DNA from: Ciona savignyi
Lineage: Eukaryota > Chordata > Ascidiacea > Phlebobranchia > Cionidae
Direction of reading: 5' to 3'
DNA: 64,000 nucleotides
Assembly (NCBI GenBank): GCA_000149265.1
Contig: CH003336.1
Coordinates: 684,770-748,769, forward strand
Notes under the pieces: generated by a model
Databases searched by the model: none
What the model saw: the letters and a program-made list of their open reading frames with translations, nothing else
What the model was told of the DNA's origin: nothing
Position numbers and translations under genes: made by a program
Shown: positions 39,994 through 51,114 of the stretch, in pieces
Position numbering within the stretch: the first letter of the stretch is position 1
Layout: the number at the start of each line of letters is the position of its first letter

Positions 39994-41296
39994 CTACATG
40001 ACGCTGAAGGTGGATCCCCAGAATAGCACGTGACACACGGCAGCCAACATCACTGTTGCGGAGCGAAGAATGTTTGTCTCACCAACACCATTTATCGGCT
40101 GAGCGTTGCAGTTGTCGGTGAAGCAACACAAGGCTTGACAACTCCTGGGAAACATATTGCGTAGAATCAGAAGGGATTGTACGTTGAATAGGAAAACGCT
40201 AAAATCGTAGTTTTACTACATGGCCAATGGGTATACGAACATCGTGCAGTGTTTTAAATACGATGAGAAATTATTACAGTTTGTTTCAGTTATTAGACTT
40301 TTCACGTCACCTGAACCGAGTAAGATTTTGTGAAACGTATAATTATGTCTCAACCACACACAACACACTGCAATAGCTATGGTAACTCGACGGCACGAGG
40401 TATGATAATATAACGCCCGTTGCGGTTTCCCATTCACGGAGATAAACATGAATGGTTAATCATTTCACTAATCAACAGCTACTAAAGATGTTATAACAAT
40501 AACTTAAGTTGTACCAAGCAAACATTCCTGATGTGTTTAGAAAGCTTACGTTATTGTTGCTTGGGCGTTGATGATGTTCTGGGCGAGGACTGAACATTGT
40601 GTGGCCAGAAGGGTACAATTCGCCCTTGCAGCGCACAAGTACCCGATTCCACTTACCGAAACTGAAGTAAAGACAAACCAATTATTTGAAGATGTTAAAC
40701 TACAAAAAATACTTAACATAGAGCAACACACTACTGGGGGCATGGACAACTCTATGTTATATGTCCGCCTTATGTTATGCGAAATATTACTTCGGCGAGT
40801 AACTTAACGCCTTAAAAGTCACTCCGAAATCCGGAACAAATAACTAACTAAATGATAGCTGATTTTGACCGCATGCCGGTAAATACCGCGTTTTGGAAAT
40901 GTTATCTTTGTTTGGGTGTGTGGAAATGCCCGATTAACGCTGCAACCCCGATTTTAATACGGTATAGCCAAGTGGGTTTGTCCGAGTTAACATTTTGGGG
41001 AAGACTCGAATTCATACCGTTGCTTTGATGCTTATGAGCTGGCCACCTGCTTGTTTTAACTTGTTTCAACATCAATCGAGCAAAAACGGAAACTTACATC
41101 CCAACATGTGACCAGTAGCCGTTGCCCGGACACAGGCGTCGTTTCCCGCCGAGCAATTCATCATGGTCGAGAAGTTTCCTACAGGAAAGGTAACCGCGGC
41201 TGAAGCGGTGATGTCATGTCCGGTCAAACATTGTATAGATATTGCTGTGGGGGCCAATACTGCCAAAACCATTCCAAACAGGATAAAAGATTTCAT
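39994..41296 (-). CDS. Ly6/uPAR-like GPI-anchored protein, copy 2 (153 aa)
   Basis: Exons 41296-41098, 40661-40550 and 40144-39994, the same phases and lengths as copy 1 (199, 112, 151 bases). The protein differs from copy 1 at only about nine positions, for example CSVLAQ for CSTIAQ, MMNCSAGN for MTNCPAGN and HVLFW for HVIFW. All cysteines, the signal peptide and the hydrophobic tail are kept. Exon 1 differences are a mix of silent and replacing changes. The 5' kappa-B-like site is at 41508-41517. Intron 2 holds a family A SINE fragment at the same place as copy 1. Confidence 0.9.
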
Positions 41297-41507
41297 TTTT
41301 TCTTTTTTTTTACAATTTGAAAATCAGTTCTGTAGCTTAACAAGATAACGTAACACTTTGAAAACGATAAAGTAACACTCAACAAGATAATATAACGTAA
41401 AACAAAGTCCTACTTTAAGTATTTTGTTTTATTTTTATTCAATGAAAATCTTATGTTCAGACTCGCCCTTTTGTTAGGGAATTTGAAGCTAAGGAAATGA
41501 AAAAGTC

Positions 41508-41517
41508 GGGACTTTCC
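41508..41517. promoter_or_regulatory. Kappa-B-like site upstream of Ly6-like copy 2
   Basis: GGGACTTTCC at the same distance (211 bp) from the start codon as in copy 1, again next to a GGCCAATG box. Confidence 0.6.
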
Positions 41518-42449
41518 TATACATTGTGGCCAATGTTTAAACAACGCGGTACTGTCAGGAGAAGTTTTTATTCGCAGTTCAAGCGAACTGTCCAGACAAT
41601 TGTTTCCGTTTTAGATTAATCCCTATACACAATGATCATTCTTAAAATTTGTTTAATTTAGCTAAGCGTCACACGCACCTTATCCCCATTAAGAGGTCGC
41701 GTGGCGGTATGGTTTGAGCGAATTTCACGTTTATATTAAGGGAAGCGAGTGGGCGATTAAGCTTTTAAAATAATTTTTTTCGAGTAAAAATACAAAAAGA
41801 TATCAATATTTCTTTGGACTTATGATATATCTGATAATTGATAAAACCAATAAAACCAATCTTATAACAATGCGCCTGACTGTGATTTTAAAAACATATA
41901 TATTCTTTTGTATTTATTTTAATTTTTATTTTGTACCCTCCTTTTTATTTTTAACTCTTAATATTCCTTTCTGTGACTAGTTAACATATTTTTACTCTGG
42001 CTATTGTGACAATTAAATTTGGTAAATAATATTTAAATAAATAATATAAAAATGTAAATTATTTTATGCGGGTTGCATAAAAAGATTGTGTTTTAAAACT
42101 TCGGTTTCTTTTAATCTTATTTTTTCTTTTAGTTTATGTTCGAACACATAAATCAGATACATGCCAGAATCCTAAAATTACCAAGATCAGTTTACTTTTA
42201 ACAAATATACGGTTTCTATGAAGGTTTTACTTTCCTTTTCTTTTTTTTGTATTTTAGATTTATTTTTAAGCTGTAGTTTTTTTAAAAGCGAAAACGTAAT
42301 AAACTAATCCTCTAACAAAGATGATTCCTGTCTTCAACTCTAGTATCTTCTGCACCTGTGATGTTAGCTATTTAAGCTGCGGACTTGCTAAGCAATGGAA
42401 TTAATTGTGTAAAAATCCTTAGCATCATAGCAACCTTTGTTATTCTATT

Positions 42450-44050
42450 GTTGTTGGTAATTTGAGTTTACAGATAATTAGATTCATTCTTCTTAACAAA
42501 GACGATTATTGTTTCTGGGTATTGTGTTACCTATTTAAGATCAAACGACCGATATTGACAAAGACAGCATTTTTTTATTGAAATTGAAATGAAGGCAGAC
42601 AACTACTAAACAAACAATATGTCTCAAATGAGGTGTCCTACCCAATCTTACTTCTTACATTGTTTCTTGTGCTGTTGGCCTAAAATAACATTAAAAGGCG
42701 GGCCATATAAATAAACTGTATATACTACTTAACGGCAGGGTCGTGTGCTCGTGTGGTTGTAGGGTAAGTTGCAATCGATTTATACACACCATTACCATTC
42801 AATAGCAACCCTGTAGAAACGCATATTGAGTATGAAACATAATCATATCAAAAATATTTAAGTGTATAGCACAGAAAAATAACATTTAAGATTGTTAGAT
42901 TGGGGAATGTTACTACAGATTGGCACACGCCATTACCAGATCGAATATCAATTCCAATACTGGTAATACACTGAGTGCCAAGCTATGATAGGAAAAGCCT
43001 CTTACAAGTATATTGTACGCCGCTACTATTGTAAATTTGTTGTTACCAAGAATGTACTGAATTAAAACGGGGTTCTGTGATGCAACAGTAGATGTGAGAA
43101 TTATTCTCAAACAAAGGGTTCACAATGGACAATCGTATTATTCTGTTCATTGTAATGCTCTTTTGTATGATTGTGCCCTTTATATGGATTTAGTTTCAAA
43201 AGCTGGGCGCTGTTTATACGATGCCTGGAGAGTCAAGATTCAGTTCGCCGATTTAAACAATATTTCATTTGAAAACGGATGTTGTAGCCGAATATTACGA
43301 GTTTGAAAATTTGCTCGGTAAAAACACATAAATATCTCTGGCTTAATTGCCTTGACACCACCAATTTTTTAAATAATGTCGGTCAAGAAACATTTCATTA
43401 ATCTTCTAACCAAGTAATTTAAATTTCCTTAAGATATAAATTACATATAAAAGGCTTATAGTTGGCCTAAATTATTAGGTCCCCATTTTAATCGGTTTAA
43501 AGTCATGCGTTTTCATTCTATTATTTTGTTAAAACGTGGCTTTTTATTTTTTGCCAGCGATAACCATCAACTATATTCCAAGTTCTGTTAAATTTTATCA
43601 AAATCAGGTTAAATTATAAAAAAAACGATAAAAAGAAGACTCAATTCCTGTTAGCAACCCTCCTCAGGCTGGATTTGATGTAAAAAGTTATCAAATCTTG
43701 CTCAGTGACCGTTAACTGGCTTATTAGTGTATTTTTTATAAACATTTTTTTATTTATTTATTTTTTTTGGGGGGAGGGATAACAATTTATTGCTTTTTTA
43801 GACGTGTTCTAACGATTGTCGTTTTTCCCCGTTTTTCAAATTTTTATTAAAGGCCCTGTTTTCTGATTTCATTGTGGAAACAAAAAAGAAACAAATGTAA
43901 ACTAAACTAATCTTAAGACTACATTGCAACTCCTATACGATAAGAATGTTGCAGGTCAAGAAAGGACAAGATATTGTGCCGCTACTGATGTATTTACGTT
44001 TTCTGTGAACCGTATTTACTAAATTGAATAAATGTGCATTTTGCAGACGT
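42450..44050. other. Spacer between duplication copies 2 and 3
   Basis: No exon or clean repeat seen. A weak family B-like end (GAGTTTGAAAATTTGCTCGG, about 43300) and T-rich runs near 43740-43770 are the only features. Confidence 0.45.
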
Positions 44051-44198
44051 TTTAGTTAACTGTCGCCATCTTAGCCAAAAAATAATTAGTTAATGAAACT
44101 ACAAGGTGTACTTGGCTTATCTTAATAATTATAATGAGAGTTATACTAAATCCAAATATGGAATTCTGATAGCGATTATGGGGGCAAGCTTCATAAAA

Positions 44199-46015
44199 CT
44201 AGATGTCGCTAAAGGTGGATGCCCAGAATATCACGTGACACACAGCAGCCAACATCACTGTTGCGGAACGAAGAATGTTTGTCTCACTACCACCACCTAT
44301 CGGCTGAGCGTTGCAGTTGTCGGTGAAGCAACATTTAAGTTGACAGCTCCTAGGAAACATGATGTGTATAAATAAAAGGGATTGTACGTGGAATAGTAAA
44401 ACGGGAAAATCGTCCTTTTACTCCATGGCCACAAACAGCTGAAGGAACATCGTTAAACATAATTGGGGAATTACTACCGTTTGTGTAGGAACGTTTTACG
44501 TTGCCTGAAATACCTAACCTACTATAATTGCTATACTGTGAAAACGAGGTAATCTGGCGATTAACCGTGTGATATACCCCCTTGCGTTTACCCATACAGA
44601 TGGCATAACATAAATACATCATCTTATCATGTGCATTTCCGTTTATTAAATTTATTTTGAGCGGTTAGCTTAGTGGGTTAGTTCGTGGTCTATCACCCTA
44701 AGGGTTGCAGATTCAAAACTAGTCGCTTGCTAGTTGATTCGGTCTTTCGGGAAAGCAATTATACGACATAAGCTGAATCAGGTAGATCAATGGGTTCTAC
44801 GAAATTGAAGGAACATCTCAACCATACACTACACACTGCAATCGCTCTGGTAACCCGACGGTGAGCACGGGGTAAGACGTGAGAACGTAGGTTGCATTTC
44901 CCATTCACGGGGATAAACATAAATGGCTTATCATGTCACTGGTCTGCAGCTACTCAAGATAAACGATTACTAAAGTTATTTTTATTACAAGTAACCATGG
45001 GTAATTCCTATTCAGCATACTTACGTTATTGTTGCTTGGGTGTTAAGGATGTTCTGGGCGTTTGCCGAACATTGTCCGGACAGAAAGGTACAATTGGACC
45101 TTGGAGCGCACAAGTACCCGAGTCCAGTTACCGAAACTAAAGTAAAGACAAAGAATAATTTGAAGATGTTAAACTACAAAAATATTTTACATAGAGCAGG
45201 GGTGGGCAACTTCTCTATGGTCGCAGTTCAGTAGAAAAATTAAACTTTAACCCCAACACTAACATTAATATCATGGCTTTTGTAATTATGAATTATAATA
45301 AGCGACCCAAGCTCTCCAAGCGATTCAAGCGCTCCATGAGATCCAAGCGGTCCAAGCGATTCTGTAGTATTTAAAAGGTACTGCAGTCTACAGGCCGGTC
45401 AAAATTCTTTCAAGGGCCGGATGATTCGGCACGCGGGTCGTGTGTTACTCATGCATGACATGGAGCAACACACTACTGGGGGCATGGACATATAATGTCC
45501 GCCTTGTTATTGCGCGAAATCTTACTTCGGCGACTAAAGCACATAAAAAGCTACTTCGCAATTCATACCAATTAAATAGATTAACAACTCATAATATGCC
45601 AAAGCAAAGAAAATACTGGGTGAGCGAAATGTTATCGTTATATGGCCTTGTGAAAACGCCCGATTAACGCTGCAAAGTGCGATTTCAATACAGAATAGCT
45701 TAGTGGGGTGTCAGAGCCAATATTTTGGTGAATACTGGAGTTTAAGTTGCTTTGATGTGCATACCCAAACCACCGGAATAATTAAGTTTAAACGGAAACC
45801 CAAAACGGAAACTTACATCCAAGCATGTTACCAGTAGCAGTTATCCGGACACAGGCGTCGTTTTCCGCCGAGCAATTCGTCATGGTCGAATACTTTCCTA
45901 CAGGAAAGACGGTCGCGGCTGAAGCGGTGATGTCATATCCGGTCAAACATTGCAGAGATATCACTGTGGGGGCCAATACTGCCACAACCATTCCAAAGAG
46001 GAAACAAGATTTCAT
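44199..46015 (-). CDS. Ly6/uPAR-like GPI-anchored protein, copy 3 (153 aa)
   Basis: Exons 46015-45817, 45136-45025 and 44349-44199, again 199, 112 and 151 bases with the same phases. The signal peptide MKSCFLFGMVVAVLAPTVIS is followed by LQCLTGYDITASAATVFPVG and NCSAENDACVRI. Exon 2 gives YLCAPRSNCTFLSGQCS; exon 3 gives CQLKCCFTDNCNAQP and a hydrophobic end. All cysteines of copies 1 and 2 are conserved despite many substitutions, including an extra Cys in the signal peptide. This shows long-term constraint on the domain. Intron 1 contains a hAT insertion absent from the other copies; intron 2 contains a full family A SINE (44660-44930). Confidence 0.88.
44660..44930 (+). mobile_element. SINE family A in Ly6-like copy 3 intron 2
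   Basis: GCGGTTAGCTTAGTGGGTTA head, AAGGGTTGCAGATTCAAAAC, CACACTGCAATCGCTCTGGT and CATTCACGGGGATAAACATA. Confidence 0.8.
45197..45457. mobile_element. 261-bp hAT-type element only in Ly6-like copy 3
   Basis: Ends CAGGGGTGGGCAAC and TCATGCATG (right end decayed). Flanks ACATAGAG (45189-45196) and ACATGGAG (45458-45465). The uninterrupted sequence ACATAGAGCAACACACTACT is present in copy 2 near 40718, and nearly so in copy 1 near 32668. Confidence 0.88.
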
Positions 46016-46786
46016 TTTTTTGCTGTTTATTTTACAATTTGAAAATCCGTTCTATAGCTAAACAAGATAACGTTTTATCTTATAACATACACAAATTTAC
46101 TGATTTTACTCTCGAGTTGTGTTTTTGTGAACATTTTCCACTGTAGTGACTTTAGTTCGTGATTTCTGTATAAAATATGTTAAGTTCTTTGACATTCTGA
46201 TAGCTTAATTGCATTCCGTTCATTTTTGTTCCCAGTTTATCTAATCTAGGCTATCTACACGTACAGGTCACTAATAAAGCTTCTTATACATACTCATCTT
46301 ATAGTTAACTTCCCACCCTTAAAATTTCCGATTCAAATATATTATTTAGATACAAACAAGAATCGATAGTATACCCAGATCTGTTTAAGTTTAAAAAAAT
46401 ACGTTTTTTTGTTCGTCATACCTTGCGTTTTTACTAGCGTGTTTTAAGTACTGTAATTTTGGTGATTTATCCTAACCTTTGTTAACTAATAATAATTATA
46501 TCATCGTCCTAAAAGGTAGTAAAGAAGCAATAAATAAACCAAACTAATCAGCTTAAGTTTAAGAAATACGTTTTTTTGTAAAGACGGTTCTTGCCTATAG
46601 TCAACTCGCCATCTTCAGCCCTCCGTTAGTAAGCTATTTAAGGTATAACTGCTCAGCAGAGCTTTTAAGTCGGGGAAAATAATAGACATTCAATAACTCC
46701 AATGAATAACTTTACGTTCAGAATCAACCTTTTGTTATGGGATTTGAAGAAAAGGAAATGTGGGTCAGTGACGCTGTCCAAAGGCG

Positions 46787-46796
46787 GGGACTTTCC
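46787..46796. promoter_or_regulatory. Kappa-B-like site upstream of Ly6-like copy 3
   Basis: GGGACTTTCC conserved exactly, with GGCCAATGTTTGAGCAACGC alongside, although surrounding sequence has diverged strongly from copies 1 and 2. Confidence 0.55.
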
Positions 46797-48359
46797 TATC
46801 GCGGCCAATGTTTGAGCAACGCGGTATATATTGGTAGAATCAGTTGTTTGTAGAAATCAGGTAAGAAAAGCTTCTACAAAACAAACAATATCTCTCCGAA
46901 ATAAGGACGTCACAAAAATGTATTAGGCTTATTGTTGTTGTATAGAACAACTATATTTTCTCTATAGAGAAGAACGACCCACACAAATATGTTTTCTGTT
47001 TTTTGGATTGAATACCTATACAAGATTAGGCCTACTCTTAAAATTTGTCTCCTAGGTCCACGCTTTCGGGCGACACCTTCTAAAACCGGCCCTCTCCGTA
47101 CTGGTCGCGCTTTACCACACACTCTTCTTCAGGGTTCTATATTGTTTGGTCTTAATTAAATATTGTTTGCTTATTATTGTCATTTCGCTTATGTTTGGCG
47201 GTCGCGTCCGCTCTATTTATTAAATGATATCCCTTTTTAATGACGTTTTTTAACGACTGTTCATTTTGCCGTCTCTTCTTGTTCCTGTGTCGTGATTTGA
47301 TTCCTTTGCCATTTTTAATACTGGGACAAAAAATGAATAAACTAAACTAAGGTTAAGCACAGCACGTTTGACCATCAGAGAAAATGTCGTGTGGCAGATT
47401 GGCAGATGGAGTGTGCGACCGACTTTACACAGTATATCAATGTAGAAAGCGAACAAGCGATTAAGGTGTAGAATTTCCCCAAAAAAACACAAAAAAGTGT
47501 TTGCCAGAATAATTACTTGGATTTATACAAAGAGGGTATAGTCGGGATAAAGCGACTAGATGATAAAAACAACCAAATAAACCATAATCAATACAGTGGT
47601 GGACCAAAAAAACAACTCATTATAACATAAAAAGTCGCTATCATTTTAATCAATTAAAAAAGACTAACCTTATAGTCATGGTTATAAAATATAATTATGT
47701 ATTTAAAAGATTGAATAAATAATGAATTTCTAACTGCATAACTGAACTTTAAAAGACAAACAATTTTATCGTTTTTAAATTACATTAACACCAAAATACG
47801 CTTTGTATTTATGAAAAGCGTTTTTAATACACACCCTTAAATATACGTGTTATAGAAGTATAATTTAACACCTAGAACTAATCGGGTCGAAAAATATACC
47901 TGTCTTAAACGCCACTGCACGGTCATTTACAATCCAACCTTACCAAGAAGCAAATCGGTACAAATACTAAATAGTCTCAACTAACATATAACGCTTAATA
48001 TAGCATTTGCCTTTTTTTATATCAGGTCCCGCGGGAAATCTTTTATATTTGAACGGAAGTGACGCTACGAAACTGAGAGACGCATAACAATACGAGAATT
48101 CATCAAACCAATCGCGCACCAAAGTGAAAATCGAAACTTTTGTTTTCATTCCATATGGGCTCGTTATGAACGGTAGAAAAGATTGGGATGATCGTAACTA
48201 GTTGTCACATTGCAAATAATTTAATGTTAAATTTGTTCACAGCTGAAATAATGGTCGTTATTGGTGTTCGGCGTTATTCGCTACACATCAATGCCCTCTT
48301 ATTTAGCTGTAAGAATATGGTATGGAAATATAACAACGAGGCCCTCCTAACATGTAGTC

Positions 48360-48543
48360 CAGGCATGGGCAACATACGACCCGCGGACCGAGTCCAGCCC
48401 GTGAAGGGATTTTTGACCGGTCCCATACTGTATATAACCATACCATGTAATTAAGATATTGAATACTAATTATGTAATAATCCGGCCCACCAGGAACTTC
48501 CTTTTTCCACATTTGTCCCACTGACTAAAGTTGCCCACCCATG
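48360..48543. mobile_element. 184-bp hAT-type MITE
   Basis: Ends CAGGCATGGGCAACATACG and AGTTGCCCACCCATG. Flanks ATGTAGTC and ATGTATAT agree at six of eight positions. Confidence 0.75.
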
Positions 48544-49421
48544 ATGTATATCCTGTTCAACATACTCGCGGAACCAAAGCGAAAAGCCGACTGAATAAGC
48601 GTCGGTAACTCATGTCGATATAATCAGACGCGACTGCAAAACTTAATCACAACATTACAAAGGTAACGCACAATATACATACAATAATTTTTAAGGTCTT
48701 GAAAATAAGTTATCTATTAATCGTGACCATTTGGAAAGAGTGTAGGCTAACTGAAGTGTGGCTCAAAAGGTAAAAACATAACATCTAAAAACCATCTCTT
48801 GCTTTTAAGTCTTTGTGGTTTTTGTAAACCTGTAGGCTAGATGCTGCCGCAATGTAGATTGCACAGACATTAAATAATTATACCGGTGAAGATGATGAGT
48901 TAATTGTTTTGATTTCATAAACGCCCCCTGACATGACTATATAAAAGGGAAGTGATATTTCACCACGCCATCGACGTTAAAATAATTTAATTGTCCTACC
49001 ACGCATCCTTTTCTGTGCCGTATCCTGTCCAATGCTTTGTTTTAATAGACTCCGTGGCGAATTGACGACACTTCTACTTTACTTAATATAGAAATGACTC
49101 ATATTACTCCCTGATGTAAAACGCGCATGCTGTGTTATAGCACGGAAAATTTTTTGTTTAACACACCGAACATCTTTGGGTTCCCAGGTTCTGGGTTCAA
49201 AACAACCGCGATTATGTGGCTTAGGTCTCTGTGTACTATGGGCATCAGCAACGTTTGTTTTCCTAAGCCATGTGGTTTAGTAAGCTAAATAAAAACTGTT
49301 TTAATGTTTTTTTTTGTATTCTTTACTCTGGGTAGTTTGACCCATATTTTCAGACAAGTAATGAGCGAACATCGCCCGAACCATGTTGACCAAGACAGTA
49401 GTGTTCGTTTACCCTTTGGTG

Positions 49422-49720
49422 CGATCCAATAGCTTGGTTGGTTATTGGGTTGCGTTTCACCCAGGATTCTAGATTCGAAATCGTTAATTAGTTATTGGTA
49501 GATCGCCGGAACATGGTGGATTAATCGGTTTTACCAAAACTTGGAGGAACGGGGCCCCTACACAGCACATTTCAATAGGCCCCGACGGTTAGTGTTGGTA
49601 TTATGACAATTTCCTGTTTGATAACGATCTTCACGTAATCGCTATGTATCTCAACGATTGCTCGTGTAATACCGCCCCTGTTGTATTGTTTCACTTGGAT
49701 AATAATGAATATCCTATCTT
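49422..49720 (+). mobile_element. SINE family A, diverged
   Basis: CAATAGCTTGGTTGGTTATT head, CATGGTGGATTAATCGGTTT body and AATAATGAATATCCTATC end. Confidence 0.65.
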
Positions 49721-50309
49721 TGGTGAATGCTCAAAAGAGTACGGCCATGTGGACAAATAGTTAACGCGACCAATAAACATAAGGAGTTCTGTACTATAAA
49801 ACAGTCTTCATAAAAAGCGCATTAAGGATTCAAGGTTCGAAAAATGTAAAATTCCCCAAGTAGGCTACAAACATTCAAAGTTTACCCGAGTTGCACAGAC
49901 ATAATTTGAAAACTTACACCGCATACACCACAGACTCTGCTTTAACGTTACCGATGCTATTTTTGCCGTAAATTGCTTAACTATTTAAAATTCTACCGGG
50001 TTTGATGTACAAATTATGTATTTCAAACGGGTTATAAAAATGACCTAAAATGAAATCGACGTCGATATATACATTTCCACAGCTTACCTCGGTAGCTCAG
50101 GTTAAAGTGTATTGAATGCACAACAGTATTTGCGTAAGTTTTGCAGCCAGTAATTGGATTATAGCTGCATTCTTAAATTTGTGATTTTGTTAATCTTTAG
50201 TTTTCATGTATTTATTTTTATTTTTTTTGTGTGTGCTACATTATGCCAATTGCTTCGTTAACTAACTTGAAAGTACCCTCATTAACTCCTTTTAGTTTCC
50301 TTCCGACTG

Positions 50310-50945
50310 GTTATTCTGGTGGTTTAGTGCGACACCTTTCAACCGAAAGGTTTAAGGTTCGAAACTTGTCGCTAGTTAGTCGGTTGTGTCCTTGGGCAAG
50401 AGACTAGGGTTCAATGCAGGGGTGGGCAACATGGTCCGGCCCGTGAAGGGATTCCGACCGGCCCCCAGACTGTATCTAACAATAACCTGTAACGTGGCCC
50501 TGGTTCGGCCCGCTGTCTGTATCCAACCACACACTAATGTAGTTCGACGTATCATTCCTAAAAGTTGGCTATCGCTCTACTCTTACCGCACTGTTATTGC
50601 GAGCTGGTGAAATAAACAATTGCCTTTGTGAACAAACAATTGTGTTAGCACATGGAAACTGTGGCAATAATTTAGTGAATAAGTATGTGGTTAAGTTATT
50701 GAATATTATTTATCTAATAATCCGGCCCACCAAGAACTTAATTTTTCCACATCTGGCCCGCCAACTAGAAAAGCTGCCCACCCCTGGTTTAATGGGTTCT
50801 ACCAAATTTAAGAAACATGTAAATCATACACAACACAATGCAATAGCTCTGGTAACCCGACCGTGGGCGCAAAGTAATCTGACGATTGCACGGGTGTTAA
50901 CCCCCTTGGTTTTCCAAATTATGAGGATAAGCATGACTATCCTAT
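50310..50945 (+). mobile_element. SINE family A split by a hAT element
   Basis: Head TGGTTATTCTGGTGGTTTAG and AGGTTTAAGGTTCGAAACTT. Interrupted at 50417, it resumes at 50787 (GTTTAATGGGTTCTACC) and ends CATGACTATCCTATCC. Confidence 0.9.
50417..50786. mobile_element. 370-bp hAT-type element inside the SINE
   Basis: Ends CAGGGGTGGGCAACATGG and AAGCTGCCCACCCCTG. Target duplication GTTCAATG (50409-50416) and GTTTAATG (50787-50794). Same family as 45197-45457 and 48360-48543. Confidence 0.92.
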
Positions 50946-51114
50946 CCTGTCCCTCTTAATTTAATTAGTTTAATTGATTCCAATGGAACAAAGAGTGCAG
51001 CTAATTCGATGATTCTTTGGTGTACATTACTGTAATTGATTTTTTTTGTCATTACGAATTTAAAATTTTTTTTTCCATTTTTTAGATTATTATTATTCAC
51101 TTGTATAAGACATA

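Larger units (their letters stand above)
37260..42440. repeat. Segmental duplication copy 2 (Ly6-like gene 2)
   Basis: Direct-orientation duplicate of 29040-34140. Copy-2-specific features are a hAT element at 38142-38455, about 540 bp extra near 38825-39375 and about 250 bp extra near 41610-41858. Gene and promoter region are nearly identical to copy 1. Confidence 0.85.
44060..46830. repeat. Segmental duplication copy 3 (Ly6-like gene 3), more diverged
   Basis: Homologous to the gene-containing parts of copies 1 and 2, with gaps and a copy-specific hAT element at 45197-45457. It carries extra upstream sequence, so the promoter block lies about 770 bp from the start codon instead of 211. Confidence 0.8.
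46830..51114. other. Repeat-rich spacer before PEX11G
   Basis: No exon recognised. It contains a family B tail-like stretch (about 47255-47330), a small hAT element (48360-48543), and family A (49422-49720, 50310-50945) and family B (about 49740-49860) SINEs. Confidence 0.55.

Noticed and set aside
31938..46015. Positive selection on the Ly6-like copies
   Set aside because: In exon 1 of copies 1 and 2 I count similar numbers of silent and replacing changes. Given more replacement sites, this points to constraint rather than diversification.
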